Origin: Deltaproteobacteria bacterium CG11_big_fil_rev_8_21_14_0_20_42_23 | GTDB taxonomy: Bacteria; UBA10199; 2-02-FULL-44-16 | Reading direction: 5' to 3' | DNA: 33,818 nucleotides | Assembly (NCBI GenBank): GCA_002796345.1 | Contig: PCXC01000074.1 | Span: 1-33,818 of the forward strand | Part shown: positions 25,706 to 33,762 of the stretch, in pieces | Numbering within the stretch: the stretch's first letter is position 1 | Layout of the letters: the number at the start of each line of letters is the position of its first letter | Program-made: the position numbers and the translations under genes | The notes under the pieces: model-generated | Databases searched by the model: none | The model's input: only the letters and a program-made list of their open reading frames with translations | Told to the model about the DNA's origin: nothing

Positions 25706-26791
25706 TCAAAAATTATAACAAGTGACGAGATCGTCTCCGAAGCTTTTGCGCCACTTTGGCATTAGTTTGAGGGCATTTGAGAGTTTTTGGGGGTGGAAGT
25801 TTGGGAAAACATCGCGGCCACTCCCTCCTAAAATGATGGGTGCTTGGCAGTACAGCAATTCTTGAATGCAGTTTTCGTTTAAGAATGAACTCAAGAGTCT
25901 TCCACCGCCTTCAAGGAAGAGTTGCTGGAAACCAAGCTGGGCTAACTTGTGCAAGGCATCACGAACGACAATCTGCCCCTTAAGCGTTTTGCATTTGAGA
26001 AGGTGATGGCCTTTTTTTCTGGCCGCTTCAGTTTTTTTTAAATCGACATTTTCACTCACACACAAAATGAGCTGACCTGCTTTTCGGGTGTAAAGTTTGC
26101 TTTTAAGCGGCATGCGTAACTGAGCATCAAAAACAACTGCTGGCTTAAAGACTTCTTTCTTTCCAAGTCGAATGCTCAAACGAGGATCGTCCGCTAACAC
26201 AGTGCCAACGCCAACTACAATGGCATCGGCTTTTTTTCGTTCTTCATGAACAAATATTCGTGTTTGTTCATTGGTAATCCACTTTGACTCACCCGTTGAT
26301 GTTGCTATTTTTCCATCCAGTGAAACCGCAACTTTTGCAATTACATAAGGCAAGTTTGTTTTTATTTTGTGTGAAAAATCTTTGATGAGATCTTCACATT
26401 CTTTTTTCAGCACGCCAACTTTTACCGTGATACCAGCTTTGCGTAATGCCCGTATTCCTTTTCCCGCTACAAGCGGATTGGGATCTTTGCAGCCTACAAC
26501 AACATTTTTAATTCCCGCTGCAATGATGGCTTCAACACACGGTGGTGTTTTTCCGTGATGGCAACATGGCTCTAGGGTTACAAAAAGAGTTGCGCCTTTC
26601 GCTTTTTGCTTTGCTTTTTTTAAGGCATGAATTTCAGCGTGTGGTGTTCCAGCTTTTTGGTGATAAGCACTTGCAATTATTTTTCCTTGTTTCACCACCG
26701 CTGCACCCACAAGTGGATTGGGCGCAGTGTTGCCACTTGCTTTTTTTGCAAGGGCAATTGCCTGTTTCATGATTTCATTTTCGCTTGGCAC
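25706..26791 (-). CDS. ribD: Bifunctional riboflavin deaminase/reductase RibD
   Basis: Performs the second and third steps of riboflavin synthesis. Residues 1-~145 are the deaminase, with zinc ligands His51 (HAE, Glu53 catalytic), Cys76 and Cys85 in PCCHHGKTPPC. The rest is the reductase, with SLDGKIATSTGESKWIT, ADDPRLSIR and LEGGGRLLSSFL. Length (361) is normal. The GTG at 26791 is preceded by AAGG; a start at the ATG 21 bases later would also keep the family core. It follows nrdR by 27 bases. Confidence 0.95.
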   Translation of the reverse strand: MPSENEIMKQAIALAKKASGNTAPNPLVGAAVVKQGKIIASAYHQKAGTPHAEIHALKKAKQKAKGATLFVTLEPCCHHGKTPPCVEAIIAAGIKNVVVGCKDPNPLVAGKGIRALRKAGITVKVGVLKKECEDLIKDFSHKIKTNLPYVIAKVAVSLDGKIATSTGESKWITNEQTRIFVHEERKKADAIVVGVGTVLADDPRLSIRLGKKEVFKPAVVFDAQLRMPLKSKLYTRKAGQLILCVSENVDLKKTEAARKKGHHLLKCKTLKGQIVVRDALHKLAQLGFQQLFLEGGGRLLSSFLNENCIQELLYCQAPIILGGSGRDVFPNFHPQKLSNALKLMPKWRKSFGDDLVTCYNF

Positions 26792-26818
26792 AAAAGGACC
26801 CTTGGAAGAAGTGAAATG

Positions 26819-27277
26819 CTATTTTGTTTTATCAATCATTTCTTGAAGCTCATTCATAAATTCACTCACATCGCGGAAAGAGCGATAAACAGAGGCAAAG
26901 CGGACATAGGCAACTTCATCAATTTTTCGAAGTTCAAGCATAACGAGTTTTCCAATTTCTGCACCTTGAATTTCTTCTTCACCTATATCTAAAACAGCTC
27001 GCTCAACTCGACTTACTGCTTCTTCAATAGTTTTTGTACTCACTGGCCGTTTCTCACATGATTTTCTCATGCCTGAAAAAATTTTGTTCCGATCAAAACT
27101 TTCACGACGTCCATCTTTTTTTACTACCACTGGAAACTGTTCTTCAAGCCTCTCATAAGTAGTGAAACGATGCCCACATTCTTCGCATTCTCTTCTGCGC
27201 CTGATCAACTGGCCGTCTTTTCCAAGACGTGAATCGATCACTTTACTTTCTAAATAGGAACAAGCTGGGCATTTCAT
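26819..27277 (-). CDS. nrdR: Transcriptional repressor NrdR
   Basis: A zinc and ATP-cone repressor that senses ATP/dATP and controls ribonucleotide reductase genes. The 152-residue protein has a zinc ribbon with Cys3, Cys6, Cys31 and Cys34, the linker [18 protein letters not shown], and an ATP-cone domain starting [17 protein letters not shown]. The final region [19 protein letters not shown] is standard. Linkage with ribD and glyA is common in proteobacteria. A structured repeat (27331-27467) lies upstream. I saw no NrdR box in this window. Confidence 0.96.
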   Translation of the reverse strand: MKCPACSYLESKVIDSRLGKDGQLIRRRRECEECGHRFTTYERLEEQFPVVVKKDGRRESFDRNKIFSGMRKSCEKRPVSTKTIEEAVSRVERAVLDIGEEEIQGAEIGKLVMLELRKIDEVAYVRFASVYRSFRDVSEFMNELQEMIDKTK

Positions 27278-27330
27278 GAAATGCAGTCTCCAGTTTTCAG
27301 TTCTTGGTTTTTAGTTTCTATTTTACGGCA

Positions 27331-27467
27331 TGTGGACAATTTTTGCGCTGTCATCACGAGGTTCCGTCTCTGGCGGAAACGTGGTGATCTCGATTTTTGA
27401 ATTGTCAGAGGAGATTGCCACGTTTCGTTTCACGAAACTCGCAATGACAAAATCCTCATTGTCCACA
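27331..27467. repeat. MITE-like element of two inverted hairpins upstream of nrdR
   Basis: Perfect 10-bp outer inverted repeats (TGTGGACAAT at 27331-27340 and its complement at 27458-27467) enclose two hairpins. Unit 1 (plus strand, 27350-27391) begins GTCATCACGAG and ends GTGGTGATCTC. Unit 2 (minus strand, about 27412-27448) begins GTCATTGCGAG and ends GTGGCAATCTC. Each unit folds on itself: ATCAC with GTGAT, and ATTGC with GCAAT. The differences between units are compensatory. This resembles the widespread GTCATTGCGAG...GTGGCAATCTC intergenic repeat class. No open frame is inside. Confidence 0.8.
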
Positions 27468-27485
27468 CACTCTAGTTCTATTATT

Positions 27486-27512
27486 TTGTCATTCTGAAAA
27501 GCTAAATGACAA
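27486..27512 (-). repeat. Hairpin immediately after glyA
   Basis: An 8-bp perfect stem (TTGTCATT at 27486-27493 with AATGACAA at 27505-27512) and an 11-base loop lie next to the glyA stop. On the minus strand it is followed by AATAATAG rather than a T-run, so it may stabilise the 3' end or be part of the neighbouring repeat rather than a strong terminator. Confidence 0.5.
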
Positions 27513-27513
27513 T

Positions 27514-28758
27514 TTATTTCTTATAAATCGGAAACTGTAAACAAAGCTCTTTAATTTCCTTTTTAATTTTTTCTTTTACTGCACTGTCTGAGATATTAAA
27601 AATCACATCCGCCATCCAGTTGGCAATGGTTTTCATTTCTGCTGTTCCCATACCTCTTGTGGTAAGCGCTGGTGTTCCAACTCTGATACCACTTGTCACA
27701 AATGGTGATCTGGTTTCTCGCGGAACGGTGTTTTTGTTTACCGTAATGCCGGCTTCACCAAGTGCATTTTCTGCATCTTTTCCACTCACGCCTGTTTCGG
27801 TGAGATCAACCAGGAAACAATGGTTATCGGTGCCATCTGAAACAATGCGTATATTTCTTTCTTTAAGTGTTGCTGCAAATGCTTTTGCATTCTTGATTAC
27901 ATTTTCGGCATACACCTTAAAGCTTGGTTGCAAAGCTTCTTTGAAGGCAACCGCTTTTGCAGCAATGACGTGCATAAGCGGGCCACCTTGAATTCCAGGA
28001 AAAATATTTTTGTTGATTTGTTTTTCAAATTCATTGCTGCTCATAATCATTCCACCACGTGGACCACGAAGGGTTTTGTGTGTTGTGGTTGTTACCACAT
28101 GGCAATGAGGAGACGGATGCGAATGTAAGCCTGCCGCTACAAGCCCTGCTGGATGTGCAATATCCGCCATGAGATAGGCGCCAACTTCATCTGCAATTTC
28201 ACGGAAGAGTTTAAAATTGATATCACGTGAATAGGCTGAGGCACCTGCAATAATCATTTTTGGTTTTGATTTTTTCGCTTTTTCTCTGATGTCATTAAAA
28301 TCGATACGTTCTGTTTCGGGATTCAAGCCATAAGAAACTACATTATAAAATTTACCTGAAAAATTTACCGGAGAACCATGTGTTAAATGTCCACCATGCG
28401 TTAAATCCATACCCATTATGGTATCGCCAGGTTCAAGCAATGAAAAATACACTGCCATATTGGCTTGGCTTCCGGAATGCGGCTGCACATTCACGTATTC
28501 ACACCCAAAAAGTTTTCGAGCTCTCTCTTGTGCAAGTGACTCCGCTAAATCCACATATTCGCAACCACCATAATAGCGTTTATTTGGATACCCTTCGGCA
28601 TATTTGTTCGTGAGCACCGAACCTGTAGCTATCAGCACATTTTCAGAAACATAATTTTCTGAAGCAATTAACTCTAGTTTATATTCCTGACGATCGAGCT
28701 CTTTTTCTATAATCTGCGCAATTTCAGGATCACCTTGAAGAAGCATTTCATTTTTCAT
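27514..28758 (-). CDS. glyA: Serine hydroxymethyltransferase
   Basis: Interconverts serine and glycine and loads one-carbon units on tetrahydrofolate, using pyridoxal phosphate. The 414-residue protein has [11 protein letters not shown] near 29-39, [12 protein letters not shown] near 94-105, and the PLP lysine Lys228 in [16 protein letters not shown]. Length is normal. The ATG at 28758 follows AAAGG. It lies 35 bases after rpiB, and the order rpiB-glyA-nrdR-ribD is shared with many deltaproteobacteria. A repeat-rich gap of 236 bases separates it from nrdR. Confidence 0.97.
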   Translation of the reverse strand: MKNEMLLQGDPEIAQIIEKELDRQEYKLELIASENYVSENVLIATGSVLTNKYAEGYPNKRYYGGCEYVDLAESLAQERARKLFGCEYVNVQPHSGSQANMAVYFSLLEPGDTIMGMDLTHGGHLTHGSPVNFSGKFYNVVSYGLNPETERIDFNDIREKAKKSKPKMIIAGASAYSRDINFKLFREIADEVGAYLMADIAHPAGLVAAGLHSHPSPHCHVVTTTTHKTLRGPRGGMIMSSNEFEKQINKNIFPGIQGGPLMHVIAAKAVAFKEALQPSFKVYAENVIKNAKAFAATLKERNIRIVSDGTDNHCFLVDLTETGVSGKDAENALGEAGITVNKNTVPRETRSPFVTSGIRVGTPALTTRGMGTAEMKTIANWMADVIFNISDSAVKEKIKKEIKELCLQFPIYKK

Positions 28759-28793
28759 TGCTAGCCTTTCAAAAAAAATTGTTGGGGAAAAAA

Positions 28794-29225
28794 TTACGTC
28801 AGTTCGATTTTTTGAACTCGTATTGCATGACGCCCTCCAGAAAAGGGAGTGTCTAAAAAAATCTGGAGAAAACGAACTGCCTCTTCCGGAGAAAGAGCGC
28901 GCTCACCAAAACAGGCTACGTTTGCATTATTGTGCTCTCGGCTCAAACGAGCTTCTTCTTCATTGTTGATCACCGCTGCCCGCACACCCTTGTGTCTATT
29001 GGCTGCCATGGCCATGCCAATTCCTGAACCACAAACAAGAACACCAAACTCATGAGCATGAGCAGCAATATCACGTGCAAGTTTATGGGCAAAATCAGGA
29101 TAGTCAGTTCGGTCTGCGGTGCTTGGGCCAAGATCGTCAACCGTGTGGCCCTTGGAAAGAAGTTCTTTTTTGAAAAGCTCTTTTAGCTTAAAACCTGCGT
29201 GGTCTGAAGCAATAACAAGATGCAT
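28794..29225 (-). CDS. rpiB: Ribose-5-phosphate isomerase B
   Basis: Interconverts ribose-5-phosphate and ribulose-5-phosphate in the pentose phosphate pathway. The 143-residue protein has the N-terminal [10 protein letters not shown] (Asp8, His9), the catalytic Cys65 in [20 protein letters not shown], and [13 protein letters not shown] with His98. These match the LacAB/RpiB family and the Cys-type active site. It lies eight bases after acpP and just before glyA. Confidence 0.95.
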   Translation of the reverse strand: MHLVIASDHAGFKLKELFKKELLSKGHTVDDLGPSTADRTDYPDFAHKLARDIAAHAHEFGVLVCGSGIGMAMAANRHKGVRAAVINNEEEARLSREHNNANVACFGERALSPEEAVRFLQIFLDTPFSGGRHAIRVQKIELT

Positions 29226-29233
29226 GGATTTAC

Positions 29234-29476
29234 CTAGTGGGTTTCGAGTTCAAGGTATTTAATTAATTCTCCAACAGATTTTACTTTTTTTATGGTGTCG
29301 TCTGGAATTTCAGTTTCAAATTCTTCTTCAAGGGCAAGAATAAGTTCGACGATATCAAGAGAATCTGCACCAAGATCGGAAGAAAAAGATGACGTGAGCG
29401 TGATATCTTCATCAGAAATACCAAGCTGATCGGCTGTAATTTGAATAACTCTGGATTCAAGATCAAAAGATGACAT
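29234..29476 (-). CDS. acpP: Acyl carrier protein
   Basis: Carries growing acyl chains on a phosphopantetheine arm. The 80-residue acidic protein has the DSL motif, with Ser39 in [19 protein letters not shown] as the attachment site. The rest ([20 protein letters not shown]) is standard. The ATG at 29476 has a G-run ribosome site. In related genomes acpP is flanked by fabG and fabF; here it lies directly between rpmF and rpiB, without other fab genes. Confidence 0.95.
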   Translation of the reverse strand: MSSFDLESRVIQITADQLGISDEDITLTSSFSSDLGADSLDIVELILALEEEFETEIPDDTIKKVKSVGELIKYLELETH

Positions 29477-29501
29477 ATCCCCCCGTTCCCAGTTTTCTGG
29501 A

Positions 29502-29684
29502 CTAGACGTTCACTTCGATGATCTGACGGCCTTTGTAGAAACCACAATGTTTGCACACATGATGAGAGCTTTTTGCACGTTTGCAGTTGTCGCAAACTGA
29601 CAAAGCTGGCCCAGTGTATTTCATATTGTGTGAACGGCGCATACGCGTTCTAGATTTTGATTGTCTCCGCTGTGGAACTGGCAT
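29502..29684 (-). CDS. rpmF: 50S ribosomal protein L32
   Basis: L32 of the large subunit, 60 residues, beginning [20 protein letters not shown]. It has two Cys pairs (CDNC and CKHC), so it is the zinc-binding form. The ATG at 29684 follows GGAG by six bases; a GTG one codon earlier is less likely. It follows yceD, as in most proteobacteria, and probably has its own promoter in the 118-base gap. Confidence 0.96.
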   Translation of the reverse strand: MPVPQRRQSKSRTRMRRSHNMKYTGPALSVCDNCKRAKSSHHVCKHCGFYKGRQIIEVNV

Positions 29685-29726
29685 CACATACTCCTTTGGG
29701 TCTATTGCTTACTTAAAAGAGCTCGT

Positions 29727-29755
29727 CTCCTACATAAAAGCTTGTTTAATGTCAA
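29727..29755 (-). promoter_or_regulatory. Probable promoter for rpmF-acpP-rpiB
   Basis: On the minus strand a perfect TTGACA (29755-29750) is followed after 17 bases by TAGGAG (29732-29727), a moderate -10 match. The rpmF start codon lies 42 bases further. This would let L32 and acyl carrier protein be made independently of yceD. Confidence 0.45.
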
Positions 29756-29802
29756 TTGAAGTCTTTATTCTTCTTTTTGCCGGGCTAAAAAAGGGAAAAA
29801 GA

Positions 29803-30381
29803 CTATTTTTCTTTTATTTTCAGCAGCTTAAGCGCTTCAAACCTGGGGTCAACTTTTTTCTCCGAACAGGAACAGGCCTTCTCATTTAAATTTTGTCCGC
29901 ATTTTGGGCAAAGGCCAAGGCATGAAGGCGTGCAAATGCTGGTCATGGGCTGATCGAGGTAGATTTCTTGCAAGAGCAAATCCGCCAGATCGAAGGTGTC
30001 ACCTTCGTAGTAGCGAAAAGCTTCATCTTCTTTTGCAAGCTCGTCTTGATCAAATTTTCCAGCTTTTGACTTTTCATGAAGAGGAGAAAAATGAGTCTGA
30101 AGAGAGATGTCGCCATGCTTTTGGAACGAAGCAAGACAACGATCACAGGTAAGATGGCAGGAATAATGGAGCTCACCAAAAAGATCGAGATCACGCTTGC
30201 ATCTGATCAACTGAAGTGAAAAAGAGGCCTCGTCATTTTCGGCAAAGCCTTCCCCAAATGCCGTTTTCAAGTCTTCCAAAAACCAGGGGTCAAGCCTGGT
30301 GTTTCCCTTCAGGATTTTTCCCGATTCTGGAATGTCTAAGACATAGACTTCAAAGCCTTTATTATTTTTTTTTGTTTTCAT
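29803..30381 (-). CDS. yceD: YceD/DUF177 family protein
   Basis: A conserved protein encoded next to rpmF in most bacteria and linked in the literature to 23S rRNA and L32 metabolism. Family marks are the central YSCHLTCDRCLASFQ, the acidic FDLADLLLQEIYLDQP, and the Cys-rich end CTPSCLGLCPKCG, which looks metal-binding. I start it at ATG 30381 (192 residues, MKTKKNNKGFEVYVLDIPES), because the residues before it are not family-like and a promoter candidate lies at 30492-30520. An ATG at 30450 is possible. The ribosome site is poor in either case. Confidence 0.88.
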   Translation of the reverse strand: MKTKKNNKGFEVYVLDIPESGKILKGNTRLDPWFLEDLKTAFGEGFAENDEASFSLQLIRCKRDLDLFGELHYSCHLTCDRCLASFQKHGDISLQTHFSPLHEKSKAGKFDQDELAKEDEAFRYYEGDTFDLADLLLQEIYLDQPMTSICTPSCLGLCPKCGQNLNEKACSCSEKKVDPRFEALKLLKIKEK

Positions 30382-30486
30382 AAAAAAGTGAACTGCCCTT
30401 CGTTTGTTTTGGGGGCTGATAGTAGATATTTTCAACCCTTCGTCAAGCATTGGCTGCGAATCCTCATCACAATTCACTTGAACTGG

Positions 30487-30520
30487 GGGAGATAATACAA
30501 TACTCCCAGACAAACTTTAA
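30487..30520 (-). promoter_or_regulatory. Candidate yceD promoter with overlapping inverted repeat
   Basis: On the minus strand TTAAAG and TATTAT (30497-30492) are separated by 17 bases. The -10 box lies within an inverted repeat GGGAG-11 bases-CTCCC (30487-30491 and 30503-30507), a possible operator. The -35 match is weak (3 of 6), so this is tentative. Confidence 0.3.
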
Positions 30521-30536
30521 CGCGGGTATTTAAAAT
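30507..30536 (+). promoter_or_regulatory. Candidate gltX promoter
   Basis: CAGACA (30507-30512) and TAAAAT (30531-30536) are separated by 18 bases, with the gltX start codon 23 bases downstream and a GAGG ribosome site between. Matches are 4 of 6 and 5 of 6 to the sigma70 consensus. It would overlap the divergent yceD promoter region. Confidence 0.35.
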
Positions 30537-30558
30537 CTAGCATTCTCTTGAGGTATTT

Positions 30559-31953
30559 ATGTCTGTAAAAGTACGTTTTGCTCCATCTCCTACAGGAAGT
30601 TTACACATTGGCGGCGCCAGAACGGCTTTGTTCAACTGGCTTTACGCAAGACATAGCAATGGAAAGTTTTTGCTTCGCATTGAAGACACCGATAGAGAGC
30701 GCTCTACAAAAGCATTTGAAGAAAGCATTTTGGCTGGCATGAAATGGCTTGGCCTCGATTGGGACGAAGAACCTCTCTACCAATCAAGCCGGCTAGAAAT
30801 TCACCAAGCTCATATTCAAAAACTCTTGGATGAGGGCAATGCCTATTATTGCACTTGTTCGTCAGAACTCTTGGAACAAAAAAGAGAGGCCGCACTCAAA
30901 GCTGGAAAAAAACCTGTCTACGACAGAACCTGTCGTCACAAAACAGAAAAACCAAATGTGCCAGCCGCAGTTCGATTTAAAGCTCCAGAAACAGGAGTAA
31001 CAACGTACAAAGATATTTGCCGCGGGACGATACAGTTTGAAAACAAAGAATTAGACGATCTCATTATCGCGCGAAGTGATGGTAATCCCACTTACAATTT
31101 TGTGGTTGTGGTTGATGACGCCACCATGGAAATTACGCATGTGATTAGAGGCGACGATCACATTAGCAATACGCCAAAACAAGTACTGCTCTACAATGCG
31201 CTTGGTTACTCGCTCCCAGCTTTTGCACATTTGCCTATGATTCACGGTTCCGATAAGAAAAAACTTTCTAAACGCCACGGCGCCACTTCGGTTGTTGAAT
31301 ATGAAGCAATGGGTTACCTTCCCGAAGCAATGATCAATTATCTTGCTCGCTTGGGTTGGTCCTATAAAGATCAAGAAATTTTTTCTCGTGACGAACTTGT
31401 TTCCCACTTCTCTCTTGAATCGGTAGGACAATCGCCATCCATTTTCGATACCGAAAAACTAGCTTGGGTGAACAGCCAGCACATGGCAAAACTGAGCATT
31501 GAAGAGCTTCTTGAAAAAGTAGAGCCCTTTCTGTATCAACTTGGGGTGAAACATATCGATCGCGAATTTGCACTTAAGGCGCTCGCATCTGAAAGAGAAA
31601 AAGGAAGAACTCTTTTAGATATTGCGAAGTCTATTTATTTTTATTTCACTGATTCTGTGATTTTTGATGAAGAAGTTGCAAAAGAATTTTTGAATGCAGA
31701 AGCAAAAGCAATTTTACATGCTTTGCATACCGAACTGCTTTCTCTTGAGAGTTTTTCTCACGATGGCATCCAAAGCAGCTTTAAAAATGTGATGGAAAAA
31801 ACACAGCAAAAAATGGGAGCCATCGGAAAACCTTGCAGGGTGGCGCTTGTAGGAAGCTTGGTTGGCCCTGGTATCTATGACATTTTGGAAATTTTAGGCA
31901 AAAGAAAATCGCTTCTCCGTTTAGAAGAAGCGATTCAAAAAATTGTTGAATAA
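30559..31953 (+). CDS. gltX: Glutamyl-tRNA synthetase
   Basis: Charges tRNA with glutamate. The 464-residue class I enzyme has the first signature as HIGG at 16-19 in FAPSPTGSLHIGGARTALFN and the second as KKLSKR at 234-239. Zinc ligands Cys98, Cys100, Cys125 and His127 are all present, at the same numbers as in E. coli. The anticodon-binding helical domain follows, ending CRVALVGSLVGPGIYDILEI. Length is normal. The last codons contain a strong hairpin that may terminate transcription coming from the opposite strand. Whether the enzyme is discriminating (Glu only) cannot be told here. Confidence 0.97.
   Translation: MSVKVRFAPSPTGSLHIGGARTALFNWLYARHSNGKFLLRIEDTDRERSTKAFEESILAGMKWLGLDWDEEPLYQSSRLEIHQAHIQKLLDEGNAYYCTCSSELLEQKREAALKAGKKPVYDRTCRHKTEKPNVPAAVRFKAPETGVTTYKDICRGTIQFENKELDDLIIARSDGNPTYNFVVVVDDATMEITHVIRGDDHISNTPKQVLLYNALGYSLPAFAHLPMIHGSDKKKLSKRHGATSVVEYEAMGYLPEAMINYLARLGWSYKDQEIFSRDELVSHFSLESVGQSPSIFDTEKLAWVNSQHMAKLSIEELLEKVEPFLYQLGVKHIDREFALKALASEREKGRTLLDIAKSIYFYFTDSVIFDEEVAKEFLNAEAKAILHALHTELLSLESFSHDGIQSSFKNVMEKTQQKMGAIGKPCRVALVGSLVGPGIYDILEILGKRKSLLRLEEAIQKIVE
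31907..31935 (-). terminator. Putative terminator for the pilQ operon inside the gltX 3' end
   Basis: A perfect 10-bp stem (AATCGCTTCT at 31907-31916 with AGAAGCGATT at 31926-31935) closes a 9-base loop. On the minus strand it is followed by TTCTTTTG, a T-rich but interrupted tract. On the plus strand no T-run follows. It lies 24 bases past the stop of the minus-strand cold-shock-like gene, within gltX codons. Confidence 0.5.
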
Positions 31954-31958
31954 TTGAG

Positions 31959-32276
31959 CTAGTACATTTTTATTCTGTTTACATGTACACCCTTTGAGGT
32001 CCACGCCACATCATAGCCAATACGTAATCCTACGCATAGGCGATCGACACTGGCGTTCTCTCCCACCAACTCCAATGCTTGAAGCGAAAAATATGCTTCT
32101 TCATTGTTGTTGAGACGAACAAATCCAAATTGCTGACGAGGAAAAAAAGAAACAATTTCACCTTTGCTAAACTTATCCATTTCATCAACTTGATAAGCTG
32201 GAGCCCCAACAACTGCAGAACATCCCTCCGGCAAGGGCATCCAATGAGCTTCTCGTTTTTGTACTTGGAGCGACAT
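31959..32276 (-). CDS. Degenerate cold-shock-domain-like protein
   Basis: A 105-residue protein. Residues ~38-103 fit a cold-shock (OB-fold) pattern: KGEIVSFFPRQQFGFVRL carries an RNP1-like FGFV (50-53), AYFSL (61-65) takes the place of the RNP2 VFFH, and the last strands GYDVAWTSKGVHVNRIKM match the family ending. The spacing between the two motifs is normal, but several aromatic residues that stack on nucleic acid are changed, and a ~37-residue N-terminal extension is present. The ATG at 32276 follows GAGG inside the pilQ end and is one base after its stop, so it is translationally coupled to pilQ. The role is unknown; nucleic-acid binding is inferred. Confidence 0.7.
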   Translation of the reverse strand: MSLQVQKREAHWMPLPEGCSAVVGAPAYQVDEMDKFSKGEIVSFFPRQQFGFVRLNNNEEAYFSLQALELVGENASVDRLCVGLRIGYDVAWTSKGVHVNRIKMY

Positions 32277-32277
32277 A

Positions 32278-33762
32278 TTACCTCACATATTTATTTGCTT
32301 TTCGAGAAAGAGATTTTTTCTCTTCATCACGTATTTCTTTTTTCTCTGCTTCTTTTTGGTAGTTCAGCATTTCATCCACATACATTGATTCACGACGTTG
32401 TTCAATTTCTCTTACTCTCACCTGAACCGGAAGCTGGCCTTCAGTGCGAACTATGGTTGGCTTGATAAAGACCATCAGCTCTGTATTTTCTTTTGATCTT
32501 GTTTTCGACTTAAAGAGATTGCCCACAACTGGAATGCGAGAAAGTCCGGGGACTCTGCTCTCGGACACAGCATCAGAAAAACGAGTAAGCCCTCCAATTA
32601 CTGTGGTTTCTCCATCTTTCACCATCACCGTCGTTTGCGCCGTGTTATCTACAATAACGGGAAGCCCGTCAATAGCTCTGGAAAAATCTGGTGAAGAAGT
32701 AATGGTTTCAATCTGAAGCTTCACAAAACTATTCATAGAAATCTGCGGAGTTACGTTAAGTTCAACCCCAGTCTCAATTTGCTGAAGCCCAGCTCCGCCA
32801 GAAGTTGAAGTGCCACCTTCTCCACCAATATTAATATCGCCACTTGCATTGATGAGCAAAGTTGCTCCACTTCTAATTTTTGCTGCCACTCCATTTGAAG
32901 TTACGATGGAAGGATCAGATAAAACATATGCATCACCTTTATTTTCGGCAGCCGATAATTGGATATCGAGATCAATTCCACTTACAACTCTTCCAATAGC
33001 AATGGCAGCACCGCTGTTAGGTGAAGAAGCTGGTGTGTTGAAAATAAGATTGTTTCCATTGTCTGCAGCACCAACGGCGGACAATCCAGAAAAAGTTACT
33101 TTTCCAGCCGCTCTGTTTGCTCCCCACTGTATACCAAGCGAGCGACCGAAAGATCTTGTCGCTTCAATAATTTTTGCTTCAATGAGAACTTGAGCATCTC
33201 GAATATCAACTTGTTCAAGGTACCTTTTGACGTTGTCAATATTTGCTGGAACTTCGCGCACGATAATAGAATTGGTGCGTTCATCTGCAAACACCGAACC
33301 TCTTTCAGAAAGCAAAGTTTTTAACTGAACAACCATATCTCTGGCCGTTGCATACTTAAGCCGAAGTGTTTCTGTTTTCAAATCTTCACCAGAATCTTTG
33401 AAAAGTTTTCCTTCACCAAGGCGAATCACCCCACCCTCTACAGTGTAATCCAGCTCATTTGCCTTGATGATGGAGTTCATGGCATCGCCTAAAGTAATGT
33501 CACGAAAAGAAACAGTCACCACTTTGTCTACACCTTGTGGGATAATCATATTCACATCTGCAATCGTAGATAAGAATTGGAGAACTTCTCTTAAAGAAGC
33601 TTTTCGAAATTTTATGTTGTAGCGAACATTTGCATTTTCACCAAAGTAATTTCCAATTGAACCATGAGAAAAACTGCCAGTATCAACAGGAGCTGCAACG
33701 GCAGTAACAGAAAGCAGAATCGCGCCACATAAAGCTATAAGAGAACGCTTGAAAACTTTCAT
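32278..33762 (-). CDS. pilQ: Type IV pilus secretin (PilQ-like)
   Basis: Forms the outer-membrane ring through which the type IV pilus passes. The 494-residue protein has a signal peptide (cleavage near AVAA, residue ~24). An STN/N0 domain follows (~48-115, LREVLQFLSTIADVNMIIP), then an N1 domain (~130-192, DERTNSIIVREVPANIDNV) and the secretin barrel (~195-450). The barrel includes the gate region rich in Gly/Ser and the signature VPGLSRIPVVGNLFKS near 410. There is no AMIN domain, so it is shorter than classical PilQ. The last ~40 residues are highly charged. A general type II secretion role is less likely because of the N0-N1-secretin layout, but only neighbours outside the window would settle it. 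Confidence 0.85.
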   Translation of the reverse strand: MKVFKRSLIALCGAILLSVTAVAAPVDTGSFSHGSIGNYFGENANVRYNIKFRKASLREVLQFLSTIADVNMIIPQGVDKVVTVSFRDITLGDAMNSIIKANELDYTVEGGVIRLGEGKLFKDSGEDLKTETLRLKYATARDMVVQLKTLLSERGSVFADERTNSIIVREVPANIDNVKRYLEQVDIRDAQVLIEAKIIEATRSFGRSLGIQWGANRAAGKVTFSGLSAVGAADNGNNLIFNTPASSPNSGAAIAIGRVVSGIDLDIQLSAAENKGDAYVLSDPSIVTSNGVAAKIRSGATLLINASGDINIGGEGGTSTSGGAGLQQIETGVELNVTPQISMNSFVKLQIETITSSPDFSRAIDGLPVIVDNTAQTTVMVKDGETTVIGGLTRFSDAVSESRVPGLSRIPVVGNLFKSKTRSKENTELMVFIKPTIVRTEGQLPVQVRVREIEQRRESMYVDEMLNYQKEAEKKEIRDEEKKSLSRKANKYVR

